Shown here: piece after piece, positions 19,554 to 30,395 of the stretch
Layout of the letters: every line of letters starts with the position of its first letter
How positions within the stretch are numbered: position 1 is the first letter of the stretch
Made by a program: the position numbers and the translations under genes
The notes under the pieces: model-generated
Databases searched by the model: none
Told to the model about the DNA's origin: nothing
What the model saw: only the letters and a program-made list of their open reading frames with translations
NCBI GenBank assembly: GCA_033239125.1
Contig: BSWB01000003.1
Coordinates: 131,616,320-131,680,319 of the forward strand
Source of the DNA: Fagopyrum homotropicum
Taxonomy: Eukaryota > Streptophyta > Magnoliopsida > Caryophyllales > Polygonaceae
DNA: 64,000 bases
Direction: 5' to 3'

Positions 19554-21533
19554 ATGGCACGTACTAGAGCTACGCTAGCTACTGGTCGAGGCAGAGGTCG
19601 TCCACCTCTCCCTCCAGCTGGACCAGGTAGGGGAGATAGGGCCCCTACAGTTAGAGGACGCGGCCGTGGAGGTAGACCCCCACTAGCCCGAGGTCGAGGT
19701 CGAGCTCCACGAGAGGATCCCCCAGCAGTGATCATGCCAGAGGCTGGAGTGGAGGAAGTAGCTGAGAGTGTCGGTCCTGAGGTCAGGAATGAGACCGTTG
19801 CTAGGTCTGGAGCACAGAGAGCACGTTCGACAGAGTCAGGGCGTGTTTCCATTGGAGCGACTGAGTACAGAGAGTACCGAGCCTACGTTGAGCGTAGGGA
19901 GGAGGCTGCTAGGACAGAGAGACTTACCCAGGTACCACCAGTACCGGCTAGATCTGTCCAGGTGACACAGGAAGCGCCTCAGGTGCCAGCTGTACCTAAG
20001 AGGAGAGTTGTGGCTGATAGAGCGCCTACTGGGACTAGAGCACCAAGGCCAGATGAGTGGTTGAAGGCTTTCAACTCTCAGAAGGTCCCCTCATATAATG
20101 GAGAGATAGGATTGGAGGTAGAGCACTGGATTGGGCAGGTAGAGACTGCGTTAGAGGCAATACGCTGCCCAGAGGATCGGCAGGTAGACTTGGTGCAGAC
20201 TTGCTTCACTGGAGATGCTCATTCCTGGTGGCGGACCATGCGTAGTCGAGTCACCAGTTGGGAGCAGATGAGGAGCATTGTTAGAGACAGATACTGCCCT
20301 GTTTCGTTGAGGAGAGAGAAATTTCAGGACTTCATTGAGGCTGGATTTGAGGACGTCCCGATCGCTGCTGCCATCAAGAAGTTCCAGAAGGAACTGACAC
20401 TGCTTGGACCAGCTGCACCTCCTGAGGAGCAGCATGTCTATCTCTTTTCTCGGAGATTGAGAGAGAGTACCCGTTCCTATCTGGCAGGATTTCGCTGTGA
20501 GACTCTGTCAGACTATCAGGATAGAGCATCTGCTTATGAGAGAGACAGACCAGTGTCTAGGAGAGTTGCTCAGTCAGACAGGCCGGATAAGCGGCAAAGG
20601 ACAGGTTATGCTAGTGGTAGTTCAGGAGTAGCTGCTTTTGGACGGGGACAGACTCAGGGGCGACAGGGTCATACAACTACTGGTCAGACTTCAGCTGGTG
20701 GCTTGCAGTGCCACAACTGCAATAGCTATGGGCATATCCGATCAAACTGTACGAAGCCAGTAGTGACTTGCTTCCAGTGCGGTAAGATTGGACATAGAGC
20801 TGCCTTCTGCCGTCAGGGCAAGGCTCCATCTCAGCAGGGTTCTTCTCCTGCAGGCTTATCAGGGAGTGTACAGAGATCGCAGCAGTACAGAGCTCCTAGT
20901 CAGCAGCAGCAGTACAGAGCTCCTAGTCAGCAGCAGCAGTACAGAGCTCCTAGTCAGCAGCAGTCTTACCGGGCTCCAGGACACACACCACCACAGAGTT
21001 CTATGCAGGGATCAGGTCGGGGCAGAGGACGTGGTAGTGTGACTGATACTAGAGGAGCTCAGGCACGAGTGTTTGAGTTGAGAGATGCTGATCAGCCAGA
21101 TGCACCGACTGCCACAGGTACGATCCAGATTCATGACTTACTAGTACGAGTTTTATTTGATACGGGTGCTACCCACTCCTTCATATCTGATGCATGCGTA
21201 GATAGGTTGTCCTTAGCTACTGTAGAGGGGATACCTTTTAGGATAGGCTTACCTGATGGGAGTAAGGTAAGAGGGACTAGAGAGATCTTTGGATGTCCTG
21301 TTCGCATGGGAGATCGAGACTGGCTAGTTAATTTTCTAGTCATGCCCTTAGCTCATGAGGATGTCATTTTAGGGATAGACTGGATGAGGAAACACGGAGC
21401 AGTCTTAGACATTGGGAGGAGGACAGTGACCGTTGCCACGGAGGAGGGCCATAGGGTAATATTCCGAGGTTGGGACCTCGGAAAGTCAGGCACAGTTATC
21501 AGTGCAGTGAGAGCAGCGAGACTGATAGCCTAG
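19554..21533 (+). pseudogene. E1 gag and protease (stop at the end)
   Basis: The ATG at 19554 (MARTRA) is chosen because it matches the start in E3 and follows a leader without an earlier ATG in frame. The N-terminus is Arg/Gly/Pro-rich (GRGRGRPPL). The capsid-like domain includes EWLKAFNSQKVPSYNGE and DAHSWWRTM. Two CCHC knuckles follow: CHNCNSYGHIRSNC (20709-20750) and CFQCGKIGHRAAFC (20769-20810). A linker has three tandem YRAPSQQQ units (20880-20965). The aspartic protease has LFDTGATHSF (Asp codon at 21159) and ends ILGIDWM...ARLIA. A TAG at 21531 replaces the CAG seen in E3, so pol would not be made by simple translation. Confidence 0.9.
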
Positions 21534-23039
21534 GGTTGCGAAGCCTTCTAGTGTTATGCCATGAAGGAAAGCAAGAGCCTGACTGTAGAGGATATACCTG
21601 TTGCATGCGAGTTTGCAGAGGTATTCAGTGACGACCTGCCAGGGCTACCCCCACAGAGGAGCGTTGATTTCAGCATTGACTTGGAGCCGGGCACGAGACC
21701 TATCTCGAAGGCCCCGTACCATATGGCACCTATAGAGCTGCTTGAGCTGAAGAAGCAGTTAGAGGAGCTGGCAGAGAAGGGTTTTATACGCCCCAGTGTG
21801 TCTCCTTGGGGTGCGCCAGTGTTGTTTGTGAAGAAGAAGGACGGATCGATGAGGTTGTGCATAGACTACAGAGAGCTGAACAAAGTAACCATCAAGAACA
21901 AGTATCCACTGCCACGCATAGATGATCTGTTGGACCAGTTGCATGGAGCGTCCGTGTTCTCGAGGATAGACTTGAGGTCAGGTTACCACCAGTTGAGGGT
22001 GAGAGATCAGGACATACCTAAGACGGCATTCCGGACTAGGTATGGTCATTATGAGTTCGTAGTGATGCCATTCGGGCTCACTAATGCACCAGCGGTGTTC
22101 ATGGAGTTGATGAATGGGATATTCATTGACTTCTTAGACCAGTTTGTAGTGGTCTTCATTGACGACATCCTAGTCTACTCTAGGAGTCGGGAGGAGCATG
22201 CCGGACACTTGAGGACAGTACTGCAGATTCTACAGGATAGCCAGCTGTATGCTAAGCTATCCAAGTGTGAGTTTTGGATGTCAGAGGTGGCTTTCTTAGG
22301 ACACGTGGTGACTGCTGAGGGTATTAAGGTCGATCCGGCGAAGATCGAGTCAGTATCTTCTTGGCAACCTCCTAAGAATGTTAAGGAGGTTCGCAGCTTT
22401 CTAGGTTTAGCAGGTTACTACCGCCGGTTTGTGGAAGGGTTCTCTTTGATTGCCCGGCCACTTACTTGTCTTCTGAGGAAGACCACTCGATTTGTCTGGT
22501 CTGAGCCGTGTCAGCAGAGTTTTGAGGAGCTGAAGAGGAGATTGACGTCCGCTCCAATTTTAGCACAGCCTGAGGGTATTGATGACTTTGTGGTATACAG
22601 CGATGCATCCAAGCTGGGCTTGGGGTGTGTGTTGATGCAGAGGGGTAAGGTCATAGCCTATGCGTCTCGACAGTTGAAGACATATGAGGAGAACTACCCC
22701 ACACATGATCTAGAGTTGGCTGCAGTAGTCCATGCTCTTAAGATCTGGCGTCACTATCTCTATGGAGCGACATGTCAGATCTTTACAGACCACAAGAGTC
22801 TGAAGTACATATTCACTCAGAGGGAGTTGAATAACCGCCAGAGGCGGTGGTTAGAGTTGATCAAGGACTTCGACCTTGAGATCCTTTACCACCCCGGAAA
22901 GGCGAATGTGGTAGCTGATGCTTTGAGCCGGAAGACGCCTAGAGAGAGGGCGATAGCCCGGTTGACAGTACAGCCACAGTTGCAGAGGGACTTGGCTTGG
23001 TTGGAGATAGAGGTTCAGTTTCCCGATACGGATGGTTAG
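21534..23039 (+). pseudogene. E1 reverse transcriptase and RNase H
   Basis: Same frame as gag. A second stop, TAG at 21549-21551, replaces the TGG present in E3. RT motifs are SPWGAPVLFVKKKDG, LCIDYRELN, YPLPRIDDLLDQL, IDLRSGYHQ, MPFGLTNAPAVF and the catalytic FIDDILVYS (Asp pair at 22161-22166). RNase H has VVYSDASKLGLG (Asp at 22602), HDLELAAVVHAL and FTDHKSLKYIF. It ends at a third stop, TAG at 23037-23039, again a CAG in E3. The catalytic residues are kept. Confidence 0.9.
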
Positions 23040-24056
23040 TTGTCTACTATGGAGTTATTTCCTGATTTGTTGGATGAGATCCGACAGAAGCAGGAGACCT
23101 GCCCTACCTTGATCAGGATCCGAGACAGGATGTCTCGAGATGAGGCCCCACAGTTTACTATTGGTGCAGATGGAGTGATGAGGCGTCAGGATCGCGTTTG
23201 TGTACCGTCAGACAGTGAGTTGAGACAAATGATACTAGGTGAGGCTCATGCTACCCCATACTCAGTACATCCTGGAGCGAGTAAGATGTACAAGGATGTG
23301 AGACGGTCCTTCTGGTGGGGTGGTTTGAAGCCCGATGTGACTCGATATGTAGCTCAGTGCGCGACCTGCCAGCAGGTCAAGATTGAGCACAATAGGTCTG
23401 GAGGAGAGCTCCACCCACTTCCAGTACCACAGTGGAAGTGGGAGGACATATCTATGGATTTTGTCACTGGTTTGAGGCTCAGCAGAGGATTTGATGCTAT
23501 TTGGGTAGTGGTAGATCGCCTGACGAAGACCGCACATTTCATTCCGATTAAGGAAACGTGGCCGGTGAGTCGTCTGGCTGAGGAGTTCACCAAGCACATT
23601 GTGAGACTCCATGGGGTACCGAGGACTATCGTCTTTGACAGAGATGGACGTTTTACCTCGAGATTTTGGCAGCAGGTACATACTGCTTTGGGGACGAGTC
23701 TCCACTTCACTACCGCCTATCACCCACAGACAGACGGGCAGTCTGAGAGGACCATTCAGACCTTAGAGGACATGCTTCGGGCGTGTGTACTTGATTGGGG
23801 ACAGGTATGGCCAGATCATCTTCCACTGGTAGAGTTTTCGTATAACAATAGCTGGCACGCATCTATTGGGATGGCTCCTTATGAGGCTTTGTACGGGCGG
23901 AGATGTCGTACACCCTTATGTTGGGATGAGCCTAGCAGAGTTGATGGAGTAGCTCCAGATCAGGTACAGGAGGACATCGCTCGGATTGCCCTAGTCCGAG
24001 AGCGAATGTTAGCAGCCCAGAGTCGTCAGAAGTCCTACGCCGACAAGAGGCGTTGA
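23040..24056 (+). pseudogene. E1 integrase
   Basis: Continues the same frame. The zinc-binding domain reads HPGASKMY...CATCQQVK (H..C2 part visible; first His upstream near HATPYSVH). The catalytic core has DFVTGL (first Asp, 23457), DRDGRFTS (second Asp, 23637) and HPQTDGQSERTIQT (Glu, 23745). The residue before the second Asp is Phe where E3 has Ser. The frame is cut by TGA at 24054-24056, an Arg CGA in E3, just before the C-terminal domain. Confidence 0.9.
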
Positions 24057-24512
24057 CCTTTGGAGTTTAGAGTGGGTGCTCAGGTGTGGTTGAGAGTATC
24101 ACCTACGAGAGGAGTCAGGCGTTTCGGCATTAAGGGAAAGCTGAGTCCCCGATATGTCGGACCTTTTGAGATCCTGGAGAGAGTTGGGGAGGTGGCCTAC
24201 CGACTAGCACTACCGCCGAGACTAGAGAGTATCCATCCGGTCTTTCATGTATCTCAGTTGAGAGAGTACATTCCGGATCCGAGACACGTCATCAGCCATG
24301 AGGATCTGACAGTTGAGCCTAACCATACATTTGTAGAGTACCCAGTGGCTGTCTTGGAACGCAGTACCAAACGTCTGCGATCCAAGGAGATACCTATGCT
24401 GAGGATCCAGTGGTCTAGGAGAGGAGCTGATGAGGCCACTTGGGAGACTGAGGAGAGTGTTAGACGTAACTATCCCGAGTTCTTTGCGGGGTTAGAGGTT
24501 ACTTCTGTTTGA
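24057..24512 (+). pseudogene. E1 integrase C-terminus with chromodomain
   Basis: The integrase C-terminal GPY-type module reads LSPRYVGPFEILERVGEVAYRLALP, followed by HPVFHVSQLREY. A chromodomain-like tail follows, with LRSKEIPMLRIQW, DEATWETEESVRRNYPEFF. Such tails define plant chromoviruses and are thought to direct insertion to marked chromatin. The ORF stops at 24512; about 200 bp of non-coding DNA precedes the 3' LTR. Confidence 0.9.
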
Positions 24513-24711
24513 CGAGTTAGTACTCGGATGTTGTGTTGTTTGACCTTTCAGGTTTTCATATTGTTTTGAGTGATTACGTTTTATGTGATGCCTGTCTACT
24601 TTTGGTGATTGAACAGTTGTGTGTAGCCAACGAAAATGTCAGAAAAAAATTTTAATATACCAAAGGAATGCGCGATTAAGAGAATTATTCTAAGTTTCGG
24701 GACGAAACTTC

Positions 24712-24728
24712 TTTTAAGAGGGCACTGA
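24712..24728 (+). other. E1 polypurine tract region
   Basis: TTTTAAGAGGGCACTGA lies directly before the 3' LTR and is preceded by TTTCGGGACGAAACTTC. E2 and E3 have the same block before their 3' LTRs (44359-44374, 56547-56563). It is the presumed plus-strand primer. Confidence 0.75.
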
Positions 24729-26149
24729 TGTAATAACCGGAATTTTTAAACTCCGTTAAACCTGAATTTAACCGATTTCCGAAACATCAATCTTAAATAA
24801 ATGGGTACATAAATAATTAAATAAAATAAAACGAGTTTAAACGTTATCATTTTATGTGACTTTAAGTCACATAAAATGATGAAACGTTGTAACCGGAAAT
24901 AATTTCCGTATCTTTAAAATAAAATAATAAATTACCTAATACAGAATTTAATTCCGTATTTATTTCCGCAAATGCCCTACCGATCCGTACGAATAACGGG
25001 CCTCGTTTCAACTCGTTTTAAGGAAGCAAAAGTGGGCCCAATGCTTTGAGTACCAAGCCCACCAGCCCAACTTATTAAACTAATCTGAACCCTAATCTAA
25101 TATTACGTTAATCCTAATCTAAACCTAAACCTATCGCTTCCCTCATCTGCACCGCCGCTTCTCTTTTCCCTATTCCGCAACAGCATCGAAACCGGACGTG
25201 ATCCTCCGTCTCCACCTGCAGCTCCGCAGCAACCGCCGGACCCTGGCCCTACAACCGCCACCGTTGCGACCCCCAGGTGAGCCACCGACTCGGTCTATCT
25301 CTTCCGTTCCCTTTATGTTTCGCAACAAACAGCCTAACCTTGGCATCACGCAGCCGCTGCGAGGCACGCCTGTGAGCCTCCGTCGCCGCTGCTGCCAACC
25401 ACCGTCCAACGCCGCCGAGCCTGCGCCGCTTTCCGTCGAGTCCGGTAAGAGTACTGGCCTCCCTCCTTCCGTTCTTCTCTGTCCGAGACTCAACAGTCCC
25501 GCTTCTGCAGGAGGAGAAGACGCTGCTCCGCCTCGTATTACACCGGAGCCACCACTGCCTCGCCTGCCCGTCCTCCAGCCAGACCGCCGCCACCGCGTGA
25601 CCTCCCGGACGATCGCCAGAGTCACCGGAACCAGGTACGGCCGCCGCCTCTCTCTTCCTCCTTCGTCCCCTTCGAATTTCCGGTGGTTTGACTAACGTGT
25701 TGCGGCTGCTACGCTGAACCAGCAGACCTTCCGCCTCACTGTTGCTCCGTACCCAGGACGTCGCCACCAGCGCAGCCGCCGGAACGGAACGCTAGCGCTG
25801 CTTAGGACCTCCTCGCCGGACTGCTACTCCGGTAACCGACCCCTCCACTCCTCATTTCCACTGTAATGTGTACATGTGTAGGAAATTGATGCTGAACATG
25901 TATTCTTACCACTGTAATACGTATGTAGGTAGGAATTGTTTTAGAAATTATCGTCCTCTGCAGTATATATATACGTATAGAATGTTAAGTGTAGGAGACG
26001 TAAATGTGTATATAATTATATACGGGTACTGAGTTGGGTATGAATAAGTGGATCGAAATATATATATATATATATATATATAGAATACATATAAGTACAT
26101 ATATATTCAGTCACGAAAGGTTAACGGGAGCTAGCGTATGCCGAGTACC

Positions 26150-26223
<74 letters not shown>

Positions 26224-27487
26224 TAAATAAAATTATACTTACGAATTTGGGTTGGTGAAATATTAAAGTATGTGAATTTATATATGTATATCTAAATACC
26301 TAAGAACTTCGGATGTTATATAATTGGAGGGAATGTTAAAATGCACGAAAGTATATAATTATATATACATAGATATGTAGATATATATAAGAATTGTTAA
26401 TAACCGAAAATGAAGTAATGTGATTCCAGACGACGAGTGGACGAGATAAATTTTTATAACCTTAGTAAACTATTTTGGGAAGTAACCATAGATTAGAAAG
26501 GTGTTCCAAAAGAAATATTAGAGGTTAAGAAGTGATCCAGAGAATTATCTACACTAAGGGTAAAACGGTCTTTTACCGTATGAGAATCGTTCTTCCGTAA
26601 TTCCTTCGCATGAGGTTGGACATAGAAATGTGATATTGATACACGTGCCTTCATTGACAAGCGCTTGAGTTATCGAGTACGGACTATCTGAAGAGTGTTA
26701 GAAAGTATTTTGACTCAGGTAAGTCCTTGCGACTTACTTAGCCAGTTTCTGAGTGTTAGTTGAGTGATAGTAGTGGTGTGTGCTATTGCTTGATTTAATA
26801 ATAATAACTTGCTAGGACGACTGTTTTTACATTTAAGGCCCAAGTGTATGTATAACGGGCCGTGACATCACTGCCCAGCTCTGACAGGAGACTAGGAGGT
26901 TCTCTATACCCAGACCATACAGGTACAAGGTGAGGTGCATCGGATCCATTCCTGATGGTTACACGGGGGCGGAGGCGAGGTTTGGGAATCCCTCGTGTCA
27001 CAAAATAAGTATCATTAGAGTGAATGAGTAAATTAAAGCAAGATAATACAACGGACTTGTTTGAAAGCATGCTGAGTGGTTATGTTTATCTGAGTGTGTT
27101 TGTGCTGCTATTATTCTACTAATATTTAGATAACTAGCTAACGGTTCCTCTTGTTGTTGTTTTAGTTTTACCGCAGGTTAGATCAGTAGCTGAGTGATCC
27201 GGAAGTAGTGGTCAGCCGGGTCTCCGTACTCCTTAGAGCGGGGTTGGGGTTGTTTTGTCTTTGCTTTCTTTTGGTTAAGACAGTTGTTCTTTTCTCTTGT
27301 TTAAGTACTGTAGGCTGCTAGACAGTGTTGCATTCATTACTCTAAAAACATGGTTTTTATGAATTTCGGTTTCTTTATTTGTGTCTTGTTGCAAGGTCCT
27401 AGTAATGTTGTTGTCAAACTGAGGTCGGGACCCATTGTGAGGTCCTAACCAGTAATACTCCGAGTTTTGAGAATTCGGGGTGTTACA
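24729..27487 (+). repeat. 3' LTR of E1
   Basis: 2.76 kb, nearly identical to the 5' LTR except for shorter TA tracts and about a dozen substitutions. The putative intron donor is at 26719. It is followed by GTCCG, the target duplication, and the resumed hAT end. Confidence 0.95.
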
Positions 27488-27555
27488 GTCCGGGTCACCC
27501 TTCCCGGACCCTTGACCCGGCGGGTCGGACCCGTCAACCCGGCAGGTCCATCTTG
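27488..27555 (+). repeat. hAT 3' subterminal repeats and right TIR
   Basis: GTCCGGGTCACCC, GACCCGGCGGGTC, GACCCG and AACCCGGCAGGTC continue the GC-rich subterminal block that began at 16405. The last 20 bp, inverted, resemble the left TIR at 7242. Beyond it the copia integrase relic starts. Confidence 0.7.
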
Positions 27556-28040
27556 TATGTATTGTGAGGAACAACAAACACAAAACAAGGACATTCAAAT
27601 GTCTTGATATGTGTGTAACTCAACTCTTGGTGAAATAAGGCAAAATGTGGTGTATTTCTTCCAAGAACAACATATGGTGTCGTATTGATCAAATAATTAG
27701 TTTTAAGAACATATTCTCCCCAATAGACAACATAAAGACACGCTTGAAACAAAAGAAATTTGGCAACATTTTGCAAATGACAATGTTTGCGCTCTACCCT
27801 ACCATTTTTGTTGTGGAGTATAAACACAAGATGTTTCGAATAGGATGCCGAATTCAGAAAAGTAAGTTTGTAGATGCAAAAGATCAATTCTATTATCTAC
27901 ACGGAACCACTTGACTAACTTACCAACTCATGTTTTCACAAAAAACACAAAAGTTTCTAACAACTTTTGATTTTTTAAAAAGTAGAAAAAACCAAACCAA
28001 CCGTGAACAATCATCAAATAGGGTACCAAATAGTCATATC
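27556..28040 (-). pseudogene. Ty1/copia integrase relic
   Basis: The minus strand from 28040 encodes a weak catalytic-core segment (LFDDCSRLVWFFLLFKKSKV, compare VDDFSRYTWVYLLKxKSEV). After stops comes a clean frame at 27887-27556: NGRVERKHCHLQNVAKFLLFQA, YWGEYVLKTNYLINTTPYVVLG, NTPHFALFH, FECPCFVFVVPHNTYKM. These match the last part of the copia integrase (NGxxERKHRHLLE...WGExVxTAxYLINRTPS). The integrase tail resumes at 7241 across the hAT insertion. The catalytic Glu region is kept but the frame is broken upstream. Confidence 0.85.
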
Positions 28041-28560
28041 CAAAGTTCTATATGTTCATGTTAAGAAGTGAACATTCTCACGCAACTCTCATCTCTTGTA
28101 GAAAATTAAAGTACCAATTCACGCTACTATTGCAGCTTGCGAACAAACACCTTAAAGTACAAATAGAACCAAGAATCATCCTTGTGCAACACTCACATCT
28201 TGCGATGATAGATTATTGGGCTACCATAAAATATGATATAAGACATATAATCAAAGGATAACAACAACCATAAACATCATAGAACCATCAATGCAAGTCG
28301 GGGATCCTCAAGCCCTGAAGTAACAAGAATTCGACAAGATATACTTACAAAACCTCTTCTTTTAGTGAATTTGTAGAAAACAAGACAAGTTGGGAACGGC
28401 CAAAGATAAATTAGAAGACTTGGTTGAATCGATCGGTTTACCCCTATTGGAGTTCGATCCAATCGGCTCAATCTTTTGTGACACAAGAAATTTGGGTTTC
28501 CGTATGTTGAGTGTAAAATTGGAAACAAAAACTAATGGTTGAATGTAACCTTATTTATAG
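28041..28560 (-). other. Probable upstream part of the copia relic, decayed
   Basis: By position this should hold the GAG-pre-integrase region. I see only weak resemblance on the minus strand and many stops. An open frame of 83 codons (28528-28277) has no recognisable motif. The 5' end and 5' LTR of the copia element cannot be placed. Confidence 0.35.
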
Positions 28561-30395
28561 GGAGGATGTCTAACCTCATCCTTTATAACACTCTAAATAT
28601 TGTCTTTTCCATCATCATTTTATTCCATTATCCACCTTTTTGAGCTTAATAAACATATTATATTAGACTATTTCCTTTATATTCGTGTTTTGGAGATCTA
28701 CATGTTGGTTTATGTAATTGCAAGCATTCTAGATATTTGCGGAGTATAAATGATGCACATGTAGTGGGAATGGTCTCATATATACTAAGGATTTCCCTGA
28801 GGTCAAAGAAGTCAAAGACAAATTGGAAATGATTGATATTTGAGAGAGAAGATGAAGATTGCTTGAGCATTAGGTACAAAGAAGGTTGATTTACTCCAAG
28901 AAGCCGACCGATATGGACTTTCATACCAATGAAAAAGTTTTAGAGCTTCGAATTACCTTCGAAAGTAATACTCGTTCGTTTCTAGTTCCAACTACAACAA
29001 CAAAAAATCTAGTTTTACTGAAGTATCACGATGTTGACAAGATGTTGATTTTGTGGGGCCAAGCCCAACAAACTTGACTCCAATGCCCAGGTCGTACGAC
29101 CTACATTCATATCTTGTACATTGGACCCCGAAATAACCTCCCGTCAATACAAGGAAGATCCTGGAGATATTTTGGACCAAACTTGCAACTTGGGCACACT
29201 AGGTCGAGTGATCACAAACTCAACCTAGGTCAAGTTCACTCAGATACTCGAGCAAAGAGGACCAGAAACTCGACCAAGGAAGAAATGTCCACTCAGGAAA
29301 GGAAGCACTTCATTCAACATATGTCGAGTGACCACAAACTCAACCAAGGAAGAAGGAGAAACTTGGGCAAAGAAGAAATTCTAGAGGAGAATTACACTTA
29401 CCTCGAGTGAAGTTGGCAACTCGGGCAAAGAAGCACCAAAACTCGAGCAAGGTGTAAGTCTCTATGGAAATGGAAAAACTCGGTTGTGTGCCCAAACAAG
29501 CTCGAGCAAAGACAACCAAATGATCAATTTTCAACTTGCCCAAGGGGACCACGTGTAAATACGTCACACATGTGTTGTGAGATTATTGGATCATTCGATA
29601 ATTAGGGACCACAAATTACCCTATAAATAGAGGGCATGGATACTTGTAATCGAAATCACAATCCAAGACACAAAATAATTCTCTCTTTGTAAGCAAGGCT
29701 GACGGTTTTTGGAAATCTAAAGGTGTTCTTGGTGTTCTTCGTTGAATCTCTTCTCTAGATCCACTATCAATCATGTTATGGCTATAACTTGGATTGATAA
29801 GTCCAAATCACTCCATTATTTTTCCTACATTCCCAATTTTAGATCTAGTTTGTCACCATGCTATTTGTTTCTGCCAATTGTTATTTTGGATTTTCGGTCA
29901 TGAGTGAGTAGTCACCTTACTATAATTTGGGGTGAGAACTCCAAATCATGCTAGGATTTATGTAGATCTATGTTGTGCTCACAAAAATATGAAGAATCAG
30001 ATGCATGATTAGTATCATATATGAGTTTCCGAATTAATTTAGATGTTATCCTTGCTTGATCTTATTTTGAATGTCAGATGCTAGATTAGACATAATCTAG
30101 ATTATTCCCTTAAACCAATGTATATTTCAAGTATGAATGAATGTTTGGATGATTTGATCATCTTTAATCAGATCTATAAGTAATTCGAAGATGCTTATGC
30201 AGTGCTTGATGTCTATGATGCTTGAATGATGCTAACGAGAGCCGAAAGGATGGCTAGCACATTTGTAATGTGATTATCCAACTTAGGCTATATCGTATTA
30301 TGTAGACAAATAGAAAACACCATGTGATGCTTGCATAATTCAATATAGTTCTAAGTTGTAGAGAACTTAATCAACTAATGAGTGAATAGCAAACA
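28561..30395. other. Unclassified relic, probably part of an old LTR
   Basis: No coding homology. 29190-29480 has loosely repeated purine-rich words around ACTCGACCAAGGAAGAA / ACTCGAGCAAAG and GTCGAGTGATCACAAACTCAACC (twice, 29203 and 29324). A TATA-like CCCTATAAATAGAGGGC sits at 29620-29636, followed by a stretch resembling LTR R-U5 (CACAATCCAAGACACAAAATAATTCTCTC). With the DNA beyond the solo LTR (33278-33670, ending near GTGCACTTGCGGTAAC) this looks like one large, old LTR, but I cannot define its ends. Confidence 0.35.
29620..29636 (+). promoter_or_regulatory. TATA-box candidate
   Basis: CCCTATAAATAGAGGGC, a good plant TATA context, downstream of a purine-rich repeat cluster and upstream of a CT-rich leader. 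It most likely belonged to an old LTR, as no host gene follows. Confidence 0.4.

Larger units (their letters stand above)
16480..27487 (+). mobile_element. E1: Ty3/gypsy chromovirus (Tekay/Del-like), nearly complete
   Basis: LTRs at 16480-19283 and 24729-27487 start TGTAATAACC and end GTGTTACA. Both flanks carry GTCCG, a perfect 5-bp target duplication. The primer site TGGTATCAGAGC (tRNA-iMet) is at 19287-19298. One reading frame (19554-24512) encodes Gag, protease, RT, RNase H, integrase and a chromodomain, broken only by four stop codons. A purine tract precedes the 3' LTR. The LTRs differ at roughly 13-15 positions outside the TA tracts, so the insertion is recent. It sits in the hAT 3' end. 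Confidence 0.95.
7242..27555 (+). mobile_element. hAT DNA transposon, broken by two nested LTR elements
   Basis: Both ends are rich in GACCCGGCGGGTC-type palindromic words (7255-7330, 16411-16479, 27493-27545), as in subterminal transposase-binding repeats of plant hAT elements. The left end starts TAAGCATGTCCACGGGTC and the right end, inverted, reads CAAGATGGACCTGCCGGGT, an imperfect TIR. The element carries one hAT transposase gene on the plus strand. Without the two nested elements it would be about 2.9 kb, a normal autonomous hAT size. The 8-bp duplication is decayed (only TATG is shared), so end points are uncertain by about 10 bp. Confidence 0.75.

Noticed and set aside
25080..25135. 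CCCTAA/CCTAAA words resembling telomere repeat in the E1 LTR
   Set aside because: Irregular and part of the LTR; not a tandem telomeric array.
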